NCBI GenBank assembly: GCA_016865505.2
Contig: AP025252.1
Coordinates: 6,036,137 to 6,100,136, forward strand
DNA from: Bryobacterales bacterium F-183
GTDB taxonomy: Bacteria > Acidobacteriota > Terriglobia > Bryobacterales > Bryobacteraceae
Length of the DNA: 64,000 nucleotides
Direction of reading: 5' to 3'
Part shown: piece by piece, positions 12,322 through 21,416 of the stretch
Numbering within the stretch: position 1 is the stretch's first letter
Layout of the letters: every line of letters begins with the position of its first letter
Notes under the pieces: generated by a model
The model's input: the letters and a program-made list of their open reading frames with translations, nothing else
Database searches by the model: none
What the model was told of the DNA's origin: nothing
Position numbers and translations under genes: made by a program

Positions 12322-13029
12322 TGCGGCAGCGGTCAATAGGCGCTCTGCGCACAGCGCGCCGTCCGGCGTGTCCTCGTGCTTGAAGTACACGTACACGTCC
12401 TTGCCTTCGGCGACCAGAGCGTCGCATTTCGTGCGGATTTCCGCGACTTCTTCTGCCGTGTAGTTCTCTTTGCGCAGACGGAAGTACACGAACTTTGCCG
12501 TCACCCTTTCCGGCACCACCAGCTTTTCGGATTCGGCCAGACACAGCGCGACGCCCCGCTTTTCCAGGAGTTCATACACCGGGTCGACGAACCAGCTTTT
12601 GTTGCGGAACTCGAAGGCGAGCGGGACGTCGTCCGGAACATCGCCCAGAAACTCCGTGAGCAGTTCGAGGTTCAGGCCGAAGTTCGGCGGCAGTTGGAAC
12701 AGGATCGGCCCTAAACGTCCGGCGATGCGAAGCGGGTCAACCGACTTGAAAAAGACATCCGTGAACTCGTTCTTCTGTAGACGGATGAAGTGGGTGAGCT
12801 TTTGGTGGGCTTTCAACGAAAACATAAAGCCCGGCGGCGTCTGTTCGATCCAGCCTTGCAAACTGCTCGGCGACGGCAGACGGCGGAAGGTGTAATTGAT
12901 CTCAACCGCGTTAAGGCGCGTCGCGTAGTGTTCCAAGAATTTCTTGGAGGCTAGCTTGGGTGGATAAAACGCCGGCTTCCAGGCATCGTAGGCGAATCCG
13001 GAGGTTCCGGCGTAAAGTTTGGCAGCCAT
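12316..13029 (-). CDS. DUF72 (YecE-like) TIM-barrel protein
   Basis: A 237-aa DUF72 protein. The signature is the N-terminal 'YAGTSGFAYDAWKPAFYPPK' followed by 'FLEHYATRLNAVEINYTFRRLPSP' and 'TPPGFMFSLKAHQKLTH', all in a TIM-barrel fold. The C-terminus carries the usual 'VYFRLRKENYTAEEVAEI' and 'VYVYFKHEDTPDGAL'. The family is very widespread and its role is unproven. It is slightly shorter than typical (240-290 aa). The start ATG lies 35 bases from the divergent enolase gene, so the two may share a promoter. Confidence 0.85.
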   Translation of the reverse strand: MAAKLYAGTSGFAYDAWKPAFYPPKLASKKFLEHYATRLNAVEINYTFRRLPSPSSLQGWIEQTPPGFMFSLKAHQKLTHFIRLQKNEFTDVFFKSVDPLRIAGRLGPILFQLPPNFGLNLELLTEFLGDVPDDVPLAFEFRNKSWFVDPVYELLEKRGVALCLAESEKLVVPERVTAKFVYFRLRKENYTAEEVAEIRTKCDALVAEGKDVYVYFKHEDTPDGALCAERLLTAAAS

Positions 13030-13064
13030 CTCTTACGTTGGGGATAGCATATACTGGCGCAGAA

Positions 13065-14312
13065 ATGCTATCCAGGCGTGCGTTTTTGAGTTCGATTGCA
13101 GCCGCGTTGCCGCTGCATCGTCTGGCCGCCCAGCAGCGGCAGTACGGCAAGATGAAGATCACCGCGGTCAAGGTGATGGTGGTGCGCGGCACCTGGGATT
13201 GGAACCTCATCAAGATCGAGACCGACTCCGGCTTGTACGGCATCGGCGAGGCGTACTGGGGCGTTGGTGTTAAGGAATTAGCACTCAATACCCTTGCCCC
13301 GCACATCATCGGCGAAGATCCGCTGAACGTCGACAAGCTGTACACCAAGATGCTGATGCGTACGGCAGGAGCGGGAGCGCAAGGCGGCGTCACCATGACC
13401 GCGGCGAGCGGCATCGAGATCGCGCTTTGGGATCTTGCAGGGCGGATCCTGCAGACGCCGGTGTGCAATCTGTTGGGCGGCCGTTTTCGCGACCGTGTTC
13501 GTTTCTATCGCACGATGCAGGTGGTGGACGCGCCCGAAGATTACAGCTTGTGGCGAGCCCAGGTGCAGCAGGCACGTGCCGAGAAGGCCGGATGGACGGC
13601 GTTCAAGTTTCAGGGTGATGGGATACCGCCCAAACTCGACCCGACGTACAGCAAGCCGGGACACGACATGTACACGCGCGGCCTCACCTTGCACGACCTG
13701 CGTGTGATCGCCAAGGCCATGGAAACCGTTCGCGACGCCCTGGGGCCGGACATCGACTTTGGCGTGGAGGCGCACTGGAAATACGACGTGCGTGATGCCA
13801 TCAACATGTGCCGCGCGATTGAGCCGGCCAAGCCGATGTGGCTGGAAGATCCCGTACCGCCGGGCAACATCGAAGCGATGGCTCGCGTGACCAAGGCATC
13901 CAACGTGCCCATTTGCACGGGCGAAAACTTATATGGGCGCGATCAGTTCCTGCCGCTGGTGCAGCAGCAGGCGTGCGACATCGTGCATATCGACATCCCG
14001 AAATCAGGCGGCCTGCTGGAATCGAAGCGTATCCACGACTTTGCGGAAAGCCACTATATTGCGACGGCGGCGCACAATCCGGCCAGTCCGGTTGGTACCA
14101 TCGCATCGGCCCACGCCGCCGCGTCTATGCGTGACTTCCGAGTGCACGAACTCGCGAAGTACATCGACTGGTGGCAGGACCTTGTGATACACGATGGCCC
14201 GATATTCGAAAACGGATACTACCGGATTCGCGAAAAACCGGGGCTCGGCGTCGAAATCAACCCCGACGTCGCCAAAGCCCACCTCGCGCCCGGCGAAAAG
14301 TGGTGGGGCTGA
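13065..14312 (+). CDS. Exported enolase-superfamily sugar-acid dehydratase (mandelate racemase-like)
   Basis: A 415-aa enolase-superfamily enzyme. Family chemistry is abstraction of a proton alpha to a carboxylate, stabilised by Mg2+. Residues seen: K181 (FKFQGDG), metal ligands E235 (GVEAHW), E261 (WLEDPVPP) and E287 (ICTGENLY), and the general base H337 (AAHNPASPVG). The pattern is closest to the galactonate/gluconate dehydratase group, but the substrate cannot be fixed. Oddity: the N-terminus (LSRRAFLSSIAAALPLHRLAAQ) is a plausible twin-arginine signal, whereas most relatives are cytosolic. ATG 13065 is chosen because earlier in-frame codons would run into the divergent DUF72 gene and mask this signal. 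Confidence 0.75.
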   Translation: MLSRRAFLSSIAAALPLHRLAAQQRQYGKMKITAVKVMVVRGTWDWNLIKIETDSGLYGIGEAYWGVGVKELALNTLAPHIIGEDPLNVDKLYTKMLMRTAGAGAQGGVTMTAASGIEIALWDLAGRILQTPVCNLLGGRFRDRVRFYRTMQVVDAPEDYSLWRAQVQQARAEKAGWTAFKFQGDGIPPKLDPTYSKPGHDMYTRGLTLHDLRVIAKAMETVRDALGPDIDFGVEAHWKYDVRDAINMCRAIEPAKPMWLEDPVPPGNIEAMARVTKASNVPICTGENLYGRDQFLPLVQQQACDIVHIDIPKSGGLLESKRIHDFAESHYIATAAHNPASPVGTIASAHAAASMRDFRVHELAKYIDWWQDLVIHDGPIFENGYYRIREKPGLGVEINPDVAKAHLAPGEKWWG

Positions 14313-15192
14313 GCAGAAGCCAAAACCAGCACTGAAGGTCGGCTCGCCCGGAAACGTCGCGAAGCCGATTCTGAAGAACACGGCTGCGAGCACTTCGCGT
14401 CCCGATCGGGGTCGCGGCTTCCGGTCGGGACCTCCGCCCGCAGGCGCAGAGCGGCCGCAGAAGAAAGTGGTGGTAACCGGAGAGGGCAAGCGGCCACTCA
14501 AGACCTTGGAGCGCGTGCTATCGAAGGCCGGCATCTGCTCGCGCACGGAAGCGCGATCGTTCATCGGCGCGGGTCGCGTGACGGTGAATGGCCGTGTGAT
14601 CCGTACGCCCGACCATTGGGTGGACCTCGGCCGCGATCGTGTGGCGCTCGATGAAGAACCGGTACGGCTGAAGGATCGCGACGATCTGTACATCGTGCTG
14701 AACAAGCCCAAGGGCTACATCACGACGTACAAAGATCCGGAAGGCCGTCCCACGGTGTACGAACTGGTGAAGGATCTTGGGGAATGGGTAGTGCCCGTCG
14801 GACGTCTGGATCAGGACACCACCGGTCTGCTGATGATGACCAACGATACGCAGTTCGCCGAGTTGATGACCAACCCGGATCATAAGATCCCGAAGACGTA
14901 TCTGATCAAGGCCTCCACATTGCTTACCGACGAGCAACTGGACATGCTGCGCAATGGCGTAGAGCTAAACGATGGACCGACAAGGCCCGCCAAGGTGACG
15001 CGGGTACGCGATTCAGGCAAGTACACGCACTTTGAACTGACGATCAGTGAGGGGCGGAACAGGCAGGTTCGCCGGATGGTGGAGGCGATCGGAAGTAAGG
15101 TACTGAAGCTGGTGCGGGTGCAGATCGGAAAGCTGAAGCTCGAAGGGCTGGAGATCGGCAAGTGGCGCCGCATCAGCCCTTCGGAGCTCTAA
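14194..15192 (+). CDS. 16S/23S rRNA pseudouridine synthase (RsuA/RluB type)
   Basis: An RsuA/RluB/RluE family pseudouridine synthase. Order: basic Pro/Lys-rich N-terminal tail, S4 domain (ERVLSKAGICSRTEARSFIGAGRVTVNG), then the catalytic domain with GRLDQDTTGLLMMTND, where the Asp is the nucleophile, and the C-terminal 'ISEGRNRQVRRMVEAIG' motif. The ATG at 14194 lies inside the enolase gene and overlaps it by 119 bases. A GTG at 14467 would begin just before the S4 domain, so the true start is uncertain. It would modify ribosomal RNA in the cytoplasm. The 3' end is 5 bases from convergent nuoB. Confidence 0.85.
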   Translation: MARYSKTDTTGFAKNRGSASKSTPTSPKPTSRPAKSGGAEQKPKPALKVGSPGNVAKPILKNTAASTSRPDRGRGFRSGPPPAGAERPQKKVVVTGEGKRPLKTLERVLSKAGICSRTEARSFIGAGRVTVNGRVIRTPDHWVDLGRDRVALDEEPVRLKDRDDLYIVLNKPKGYITTYKDPEGRPTVYELVKDLGEWVVPVGRLDQDTTGLLMMTNDTQFAELMTNPDHKIPKTYLIKASTLLTDEQLDMLRNGVELNDGPTRPAKVTRVRDSGKYTHFELTISEGRNRQVRRMVEAIGSKVLKLVRVQIGKLKLEGLEIGKWRRISPSEL

Positions 15193-15197
15193 AACAA

Positions 15198-15788
15198 CTA
15201 GTCGATGTTGAGGACCTTCTGGATCACGCCCTTTTCGCGCGCGATCTTTTCCTGCAGCATCATGATGGCGTAAATGAGCTGTTCGGGGCGCGGCGGGCAA
15301 CCCGGGACGTACACGTCGACGGGGATCACCTGGTTCACCGGGATCAGCGCGTAGTTGGAAAACACGCCGGTGGACGTGGCGCAGGCGCCCATCGAGATCA
15401 CCCACTTGGGCTCCGGCATCTGTTCGTACAGGCGGCGGATGACCGGGGCCATCTTATTCGACACGCGACCGGCGATGATCATCATGTCGGACTGGCGTGG
15501 CGAACCGCGCATCACCTCGGCGCCGAAGCGCGAAATGTCAAATCGCGAACCGATCATCGACATCATTTCGATGGCGCAGCAGGCCAGGCCGAAGCTCATC
15601 GGCCAAATGGAATTCTTGCGGGCCCAGTTGATCGCCCAATCCACGGTTGTGGTGATGACACTGTCCGCAAATGGGTTCTCGTCTTCCTGATCGATACGAG
15701 CGAACAGATCGGCGGGCTGGCTAATATGAAATTTGCTCTCTCCGGCTTCCACATCCTCATTATCGCACGGCGATTTGCCTGACGACAT
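15198..15788 (-). CDS. nuoB: NADH-quinone oxidoreductase subunit B (NuoB, N2 cluster subunit)
   Basis: NuoB carries the N2 [4Fe-4S] cluster next to quinone in complex I. The four Cys ligands are visible: the CC pair in [19 protein letters not shown] and [10 protein letters not shown]. The rest of the domain ([21 protein letters not shown], '[11 protein letters not shown]') is also canonical. The true start is uncertain: the 15788 ATG gives 196 aa; ATG 15806 or GTG 15752 (with GAGG just upstream) are possible. The 5' end overlaps the divergent malQ start region. No other nuo genes are next to it, unlike the usual nuoA-N operon. Confidence 0.9.
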   Translation of the reverse strand: MSSGKSPCDNEDVEAGESKFHISQPADLFARIDQEDENPFADSVITTTVDWAINWARKNSIWPMSFGLACCAIEMMSMIGSRFDISRFGAEVMRGSPRQSDMMIIAGRVSNKMAPVIRRLYEQMPEPKWVISMGACATSTGVFSNYALIPVNQVIPVDVYVPGCPPRPEQLIYAIMMLQEKIAREKGVIQKVLNID

Positions 15789-17661
15789 TCTGGAAAAAGC
15801 GGGCATTCAGCCCGTTTATTACGACCTGTGGGGGAAAGAGCATCATGTGTCCCAACCGGTTGCACGCGCGATCTACGACGCTATCGGCAACGTCAAGGCC
15901 GACGGCGAAACGTGGGTACTCACCCACGGGGAAACGCTGCCCGACGTACCTGCGGATGCCGCCGTACAGTTCGCTTGGGAAGATGGAACCGTCACTTTAC
16001 AAACAGGTCCTGCATTGCCGGCCGATGCACCCTTTGGCTATCACAAAGTCGAAGTGGGTGGCCGTACGGCGACGTTGATTGTGTGCCCGGAGTCCTGCAA
16101 AGCTGCGGAAGGCCGGGTAAGCGGCGTTGCCATTTCGCTGTACTCGCTGCGATCCAAGCGCAATCAGGGATGTGGCGACTTTACCGACCTGAAGGCATTT
16201 TGTACATGGGCCGCGAAGGCATTGGGCGCTGGGTTCATTGCCCTGAACCCGCTGCACGCGATCCCAAACCGGCAGCCGTACAACACCAGTCCGTATCTAC
16301 CGACCACGACCTTGTTCCGCAATTTTCTGTACTTGGATGTGGCGGAGGTTCCGGGATGTCCGCCGCTCGACAAATGGCAGGATGAACTGGCCGCGCTGCG
16401 GGACACGCCGCATGTCGAATACGAGAAGGTGGCCGCCTGGAAGCTGGACATCCTGCGGCAGTGCTTCCGAAAGTTTGCGGGCGATGTACGGTTCGATGCG
16501 TATCGGGCTTCGCAGGGCGCGTCGCTGACGCTGTTCGCCACATACTGCGCGCTTTATGATTCGATTCACGCCGAGCATCCGGATGTTTGGCTTTGGCAGG
16601 ATTGGCCGGAGCAATATCGCGACCCGGCATCGCCGGCCGTGTGCGAGTTTGCTGGAGCAAATGCAGCCGACGTTCTGTTTTACGAATGGCTACAGTGGCT
16701 GATCGACTTGCAGCTTGCGGCCGCGCAGAAGCATGCGGTGGAGATCTGCGGTATGTCCATCGGTTTGTATCATGATCTGGCGCTTGCCGTAGATCGTTCT
16801 GGGTTTGATGCGTGGGCGTTCCGCGAGTACTACATCAAGGGATGCCGTGTGGGATCACCGCCCGATGATTTTGCGCCCGAAGGGCAGGATTGGTCGTTCC
16901 CGCCCCCGAATACAGCGATGCACAAAGCATCGGGTTACAAGCAGTTCATCGCGACCATTCGCAACAACTGCCAGCACGGCGGCGCGCTACGTCTGGATCA
17001 CGTGATGCGACTGTTCCGGCTGTTCTGGATTCCTGATGGGTTCAAGGCTGCTGAGGGCACATACGTCCACGACAACGCGCAGGATCTGCTGCGTATCCTG
17101 GCGCTCGAAAGTCTGCGGAACAACGTACTGATCATCGGCGAGGATCTTGGCACCATCACCGACGAAATGCGCGCGGGCCTTAAGAATGCAGGCATTCTAA
17201 GCTACCGCCTGCTGTACTTTGAACGCCGCTGGGACGGCAGCTTCAAACAGCCAGGTGAGTACCCGGAACAGGCGCTGGTGTGTACGACCACGCATGACCT
17301 GCCGACTATCGCTGGGTTCTGGACGGGGCACGACATCGACGTCCGGCGTAGCGTGGGGTTGATTCTGGATGAGGGGTCCTACCATCAGCAGAAGCAGCAG
17401 CGACAGACGGATAAAGTGAAGCTGCTGGAGGCCTTATACGAGGCCAAGGTGCTGGAAGGTGACGTGGATTCCAACGCCGCGGAGTTGCCGGATAAGGTTC
17501 GCAAGGCGATCTTCGACTTCCTGCGTGCGACCCCTTCCAAGCTCTTTGCGTTCACGCAGGACGATTTGACGGGCTTCCCGGAGCAGCAGAACATGCCGGG
17601 TACAACATGGCAGCATCCCAACTGGCGTCACAAGATGCCCGTCTCGATTGAAGATTTGTAA
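15733..17661 (+). CDS. malQ: 4-alpha-glucanotransferase (amylomaltase, GH77)
   Basis: A 642-aa GH77 disproportionating enzyme that transfers alpha-1,4-glucan segments, in maltose and glycogen metabolism in the cytoplasm. Seen: substrate region '[21 protein letters not shown]', nucleophile-containing [16 protein letters not shown], acid/base [13 protein letters not shown], and third carboxylate [16 protein letters not shown], the usual trio. The start is doubtful: TTG 15733 lies within the 5' end of the divergent nuoB. Another TTG at 15775 (DLPDDILEK) gives a more typical N-terminus. No mal operon partners are nearby. Confidence 0.9.
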   Translation: MLSPASTSSLSHGDLPDDILEKAGIQPVYYDLWGKEHHVSQPVARAIYDAIGNVKADGETWVLTHGETLPDVPADAAVQFAWEDGTVTLQTGPALPADAPFGYHKVEVGGRTATLIVCPESCKAAEGRVSGVAISLYSLRSKRNQGCGDFTDLKAFCTWAAKALGAGFIALNPLHAIPNRQPYNTSPYLPTTTLFRNFLYLDVAEVPGCPPLDKWQDELAALRDTPHVEYEKVAAWKLDILRQCFRKFAGDVRFDAYRASQGASLTLFATYCALYDSIHAEHPDVWLWQDWPEQYRDPASPAVCEFAGANAADVLFYEWLQWLIDLQLAAAQKHAVEICGMSIGLYHDLALAVDRSGFDAWAFREYYIKGCRVGSPPDDFAPEGQDWSFPPPNTAMHKASGYKQFIATIRNNCQHGGALRLDHVMRLFRLFWIPDGFKAAEGTYVHDNAQDLLRILALESLRNNVLIIGEDLGTITDEMRAGLKNAGILSYRLLYFERRWDGSFKQPGEYPEQALVCTTTHDLPTIAGFWTGHDIDVRRSVGLILDEGSYHQQKQQRQTDKVKLLEALYEAKVLEGDVDSNAAELPDKVRKAIFDFLRATPSKLFAFTQDDLTGFPEQQNMPGTTWQHPNWRHKMPVSIEDL

Positions 17662-17672
17662 CGGGCAGGCGC

Positions 17673-18128
17673 TTAGCTGGAGAAAACGAAACTGCGTCCG
17701 ACGACGGCTTTGAGAGCTCCTGGGCATTGGCTGTGGCGATCGATGAACGGCCAGTTGTTGGTGATGCAGTCTGAAATGTTGTTGTTGAGCGCCACCATCA
17801 TGAAGCCAAGCTTGTCGCTGATCATTCCAGATCCGGAGATCACGCTGACACGCCCGTCCTGAGGACCGCCGCGCTCTTTCTGAAACTGCCGGATCGCGAT
17901 GCTCAGCGGGTCGTTGTAGCCGCCGGTGTACGGCGCACCAGGAACGACGGCGCTGTAGATCGCCTTGGACGCAGGCGTAATTGGGTATTTGGGGTTGTTC
18001 GCTTTGCAATGAAAGCCCAACTGTACCAACTGGACATCCTCGATTTTGTTCGGGCAGCCAGGCCCGACGTTTCCGTCCAAATTCCAAAAGAAGCGTTTGT
18101 TATCGCCAAAAACTGATCCGCAAGCCAT
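17673..18128 (-). CDS. Small protein with peptidoglycan-binding-like motif, unknown
   Basis: A 151-aa protein not recognised as a named family. It starts with MACGSVFGDNKRFFWNLDG. The centre has 'VQLVQLGFHCKAN' and 'PLSIAIRQFQKERGGPQDGRVS', which resembles the PG_binding_1 pattern in which a helix bearing FQ is followed by a DG turn. No signal peptide is visible, so it may ride with a secretion system or be cytosolic. ATG 18128 has GGAG 8 bases upstream and is preferred over longer starts. It ends 11 bases past malQ in convergent orientation. Confidence 0.5.
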   Translation of the reverse strand: MACGSVFGDNKRFFWNLDGNVGPGCPNKIEDVQLVQLGFHCKANNPKYPITPASKAIYSAVVPGAPYTGGYNDPLSIAIRQFQKERGGPQDGRVSVISGSGMISDKLGFMMVALNNNISDCITNNWPFIDRHSQCPGALKAVVGRSFVFSS

Positions 18129-18265
18129 GATGTTTTCTCCTCGATTGTGTGTTGCAACCAAACAAGCGGAACGGCACAGCAAAACTGTCAAACAGTGACG
18201 GAAAATTTTGATGTTCCGGCCGGGCATTGGCTGGGTCGAGTTGGCGTTGGCGCTACCGTTCCGCG

Positions 18266-18271
18266 TACAAT
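18266..18271 (+). promoter_or_regulatory. -10 box of the tRNA-Val gene
   Basis: TACAAT lies 12 bases before the mature tRNA start. A weak TTGGCG at 18241-18246 is 19 bases upstream, so the -35 is not convincing. Confidence 0.35.
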
Positions 18272-18283
18272 AGAAAGGAAGCG

Positions 18284-18360
18284 GGGCGCGTAGCTCAGCT
18301 GGTTAGAGCACCTCGTTTACACCGAGGGGGTCCGGGGTTCGAATCCCTGCGCGCCCACCA
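18284..18360 (+). tRNA. tRNA-Val (anticodon TAC)
   Basis: A complete cloverleaf of 77 bases. GGGCGCG pairs with CGCGCCC in the acceptor stem. The D arm carries AGCTCAGCTGGTTAGAGC. The anticodon stem CCTCG/CGAGG encloses the loop TTTACAC, so the anticodon is TAC (18318-18320), reading GUA valine codons. The T arm is GGGGTTCGAATCCC, and CCA is encoded. No other RNA gene is adjacent. Confidence 0.97.
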
Positions 18361-18399
18361 CTTCTTCCCTTCCCCGCTTTTCCTCCCCAAAAATCGTTC

Positions 18400-18452
18400 T
18401 TGACTCGACGTCCCTGCATGCCTTACTCTGCATACATCGATACTCGATGTAT
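18400..18452 (+). promoter_or_regulatory. padR (second copy) promoter and dyad operator
   Basis: TTGACT (18400-18405), 18 bases, then TACTCT (18424-18429). The initiation zone is covered by the inverted repeat ATACATCGA (18432-18440) / TCGATGTAT (18444-18452), a 9-bp dyad. A PadR dimer bound here would block its own promoter. Confidence 0.5.
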
Positions 18453-18461
18453 CGCTTACCG

Positions 18462-18794
18462 ATGCCTCAACCCGATCTCCTACCCGGCACCCTGGACCTG
18501 CTCGTCCTCAAGACCATTTCGCGAGGCGCCCTGCATGGGTACGGCATCGCGCAGTATCTGCTGCAGATTTCGGACTCCGTCCTGCAAGTGGGTGAAGGTT
18601 CGCTCTATCCGGCCTTGCAGCGTTTGCTGGTGAATGGCTGGGCGGAAGCCGAGTGGCGGCAATCGGAAACCGGCCGTCGCGCGCGTTATTACACGATCAC
18701 CGCAGCTGGAAAGAAGCGTCTGGCGGCTGAAGAAGAGCAGTTTGAAAAGATGGTGGGCGCCATCCACATGGTGTTGCGAGGCCGTACCGTATGA
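18462..18794 (+). CDS. PadR-family transcriptional repressor (second copy)
   Basis: A 110-aa PadR protein with the family-typical start 'MPQPDLLPGTLDLLVLKTISRGALHGYGIAQYL', the wing 'VGEGSLYPALQRLLVNGWAEAEW' and 'ARYYTITAAGKKRL'. ATG 18462 is chosen because the earlier ATG at 18447 overlaps the dyad operator and adds an untypical MYRLP. The stop overlaps the next start as ATGA (18791-18794), so it is translationally coupled to the second ADOP permease. Regulation would mirror the first pair. Confidence 0.9.
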   Translation: MPQPDLLPGTLDLLVLKTISRGALHGYGIAQYLLQISDSVLQVGEGSLYPALQRLLVNGWAEAEWRQSETGRRARYYTITAAGKKRLAAEEEQFEKMVGAIHMVLRGRTV

Positions 18795-21373
18795 GTTGGA
18801 CGAGTTTTTGGAATCGGCTGCGCGGCCGAGGTGCGGAAGAAGAGAGCTTGGCAGAAGAACTGCAGTTTCACCGCTCGTTGAAGGAGCGCGAACTGCAGGA
18901 TGCTGGACTCAGCGAAGCCGACGCCCGTCGCGCTGCCGCGGTCGCGATCGGCAATGTTACCTTGGCCCGCGAGGACGCTCGCGCCGCCTGGCGCTTTGCC
19001 TGGCTGGACGATGCCGTACGCGACCTTCGCTACGCCGTACGGTCACTGCGCACACAACCAGGCTTCACCATCGCGGCGACCCTTGCCCTGGTGTTAGGCA
19101 TTGGACTCAATGCCATTGTCTTTAGCGTCTACAACACACTCGCCCTTGCCCCCTGGATGATCCGCGACGGAGATCGCGCCGTGCAGGTGTACGTGGAAGC
19201 GCAGCGCGGCATGTGGAGCGGTATGTCGTGGCCACAGTATCGCTACCTTGCCTCGCACACGCAGACCTTGCAGGGCTTGGCCGGATACACACTGTTCAAC
19301 GCACAGATGAAGCGCGGCGACGGCAAGTGGGATGCCAGTATCGCAGCCGTGAGCGACAACTACTTTGAGCTATTGGGTACGGGCTTTCAAATTGGCCGAG
19401 GCTTTTCCAAGTCCGCCGATTACCGCCGTCCTGAACCCGAGGCGATCCTCGAGCACAACACTTGGCGGAGTCAGTTTGGCGGCGACCCGAACATCGTTGG
19501 AACATGGCTGGACACCAGCGGCGGGCAGCAACGCCTTCGTATTGTTGGAGTCGCACTCGAAGGCTTTGATGGAGCGAACCCGGTAGCACCGCAGATGTGG
19601 GTCGCAGCAGGTTGGCGCGACATCCTGCAGCCCGATGGAAAGTCCATCGACAACGCGGGAATGTGCTGCATGAAGGCAGTAGGCATTCGTAAGCCGGAGA
19701 CATCGATGGGCGCAGCGCAGGCAGAACTGCAGGTGCTGAGCCGGCAGTTCAACGAGGAGATACGGCGCGACCCGTCGAACGTTCTGGTAACATCCGCCGC
19801 TTTACTGGCAAACCCGAGCATTGCCCGTCAGGCGACCCCAGTGTTTCTAGCGGCCGGTATCGCGGCGCTGCTGGTGCTGCTGCTGGCATGCGCGAACGTC
19901 GCGAATTTGCAGATCGCACGTGCATTGGGCAGGCGTCGCGAGATCGCTGTACGGTTAAGCCTGGGTGCGGGTCAGGGCCGCATCCTACGTCAGCTTTTTA
20001 CAGAAAGCCTGGTGCTCACGTCGCTCGCTGGAACGATTGGCATCCTGCTGAACATCTGGGCTCCCAAGTGGATCGTCCAGACGATGGCGCCCGAACGGCT
20101 CACCACCGCACTACGTTTTGCCACAGACTATCGCGTGGCAGTCTTCATCGCCGCTGTTACTTTTTTAGCAGCTCTGATCTCTGGCCTGATCCCCGCTACG
20201 CGCATCGTGCGCGAGGCCATCGCGAGCGGCCTGCAGGAAGGACAAGCATCTCCGTCCGGCATGCGTTTGCGTAGCGTCCTGCTTGGCTCTCAGGTCGCGT
20301 TATGTGCGGTATTGCTGAGCACAGCGATGCTGCTGGCACGCGCGCTCGAAAGCGCCAAGACCATGGAGCCCGGCTTCGCCTACCAGAACATACTGCTGTT
20401 CGCTCCCAACCTGAGTTCCAGCGGCTTTGACGACGCAAAGGCCGTACCGATGCTCCGCGAGTTGACCACGCGCATCCAGGCGTTGCCCGGAGTGGAAGCC
20501 GTGGCCCACGCCTCTTCCGTACCTTTGGGACGCCGCTCCGAATCCTCTGTGATTCAAGACCCCAGCAACGGCGAGCGCCGCAGCGCAGGCATCGCGCATG
20601 TGTCGGCCAACTACTTCGCCACTCTCGGCATCCCACTGGTCAACGGTAGGGGCTTCAGCACGGCGGAAGAAGCACTGGACACATCCATAGTGGTGAACGA
20701 CGCACTGGTGAAGAGCGTACGCCCCGGCTCAACTTTGTTCGATCGCACGATCATCGGCACAGCGGCTACCGTAAGCTGGCGCGAGCTGGGTTCGAAGCAT
20801 GAGCTCTTCGCGTACATGCCGTCCAACGGTACGGCAGTGTCGCAACTGATCATCCGGCATGCGCCGGGCGCGGGGGACGCAATAGCCCGCGCACTGCCGG
20901 GTATTGCCGCGGAAGTCGACAAGCGCATTGCACCTACCGTTACTCCGTACACGACGGTTATCGGCGACGCGCGTTACTCGGCCATTGTGGCTGCCGCGGT
21001 CGCTGGCATCCTGAGTTCGCTCGCATTGCTGTTGGCCTGCGTGGGCATCTATGGCGTCACTGCGTACAATGTGTCGCAGCGCACGCGGGAGATCGGGGTG
21101 CGCATCGCCTTGGGTGCAAATCGAAGCTCCATTCTGGCGCTCGTGTTCGGCCAGAATCTGCGTACTATCGCAGCCGGAGCGGTGATTGGCGCTGCTGGAG
21201 CCTACGCCTTTGCGAGGCTTCTATCGAGCCTTCTCTTCGGCGTCCAACCCGGCGACCCGCTGGCGTTGCTTAGCGCGGCAGGCCTGTTGATGGCCGCCGC
21301 CGCGATTGCCGTATTTGCCCCGGCGCGACGCGCGTCTGTACTGGACCCTTCGATTACATTACGCCAGGAGTAA
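18791..21373 (+). CDS. ADOP-type ABC permease (MacB/FtsX family), second copy
   Basis: An 860-aa ADOP permease, equal in length to the one at 8.6-11.2 kb but clearly different in sequence. The N-terminal cytoplasmic helix block (ESLAEELQFHRSLKERELQDAGLSEADARRAA) is the classical ADOP extension, then 'DLRYAVRSLRTQPGFTIAATLALVLGIGLNAIVF', two periplasmic MacB_PCD domains and two FtsX blocks, ending 'RASVLDPSITLRQE'. No ATP-binding subunit is encoded here. It is the second gene of the PadR-ADOP operon. Confidence 0.88.
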   Translation: MSWTSFWNRLRGRGAEEESLAEELQFHRSLKERELQDAGLSEADARRAAAVAIGNVTLAREDARAAWRFAWLDDAVRDLRYAVRSLRTQPGFTIAATLALVLGIGLNAIVFSVYNTLALAPWMIRDGDRAVQVYVEAQRGMWSGMSWPQYRYLASHTQTLQGLAGYTLFNAQMKRGDGKWDASIAAVSDNYFELLGTGFQIGRGFSKSADYRRPEPEAILEHNTWRSQFGGDPNIVGTWLDTSGGQQRLRIVGVALEGFDGANPVAPQMWVAAGWRDILQPDGKSIDNAGMCCMKAVGIRKPETSMGAAQAELQVLSRQFNEEIRRDPSNVLVTSAALLANPSIARQATPVFLAAGIAALLVLLLACANVANLQIARALGRRREIAVRLSLGAGQGRILRQLFTESLVLTSLAGTIGILLNIWAPKWIVQTMAPERLTTALRFATDYRVAVFIAAVTFLAALISGLIPATRIVREAIASGLQEGQASPSGMRLRSVLLGSQVALCAVLLSTAMLLARALESAKTMEPGFAYQNILLFAPNLSSSGFDDAKAVPMLRELTTRIQALPGVEAVAHASSVPLGRRSESSVIQDPSNGERRSAGIAHVSANYFATLGIPLVNGRGFSTAEEALDTSIVVNDALVKSVRPGSTLFDRTIIGTAATVSWRELGSKHELFAYMPSNGTAVSQLIIRHAPGAGDAIARALPGIAAEVDKRIAPTVTPYTTVIGDARYSAIVAAAVAGILSSLALLLACVGIYGVTAYNVSQRTREIGVRIALGANRSSILALVFGQNLRTIAAGAVIGAAGAYAFARLLSSLLFGVQPGDPLALLSAAGLLMAAAAIAVFAPARRASVLDPSITLRQE

Positions 21374-21416
21374 GCCGCACCGCTGTTAGACTGGAACCTC
21401 GTACTGAAGCGAGCGG

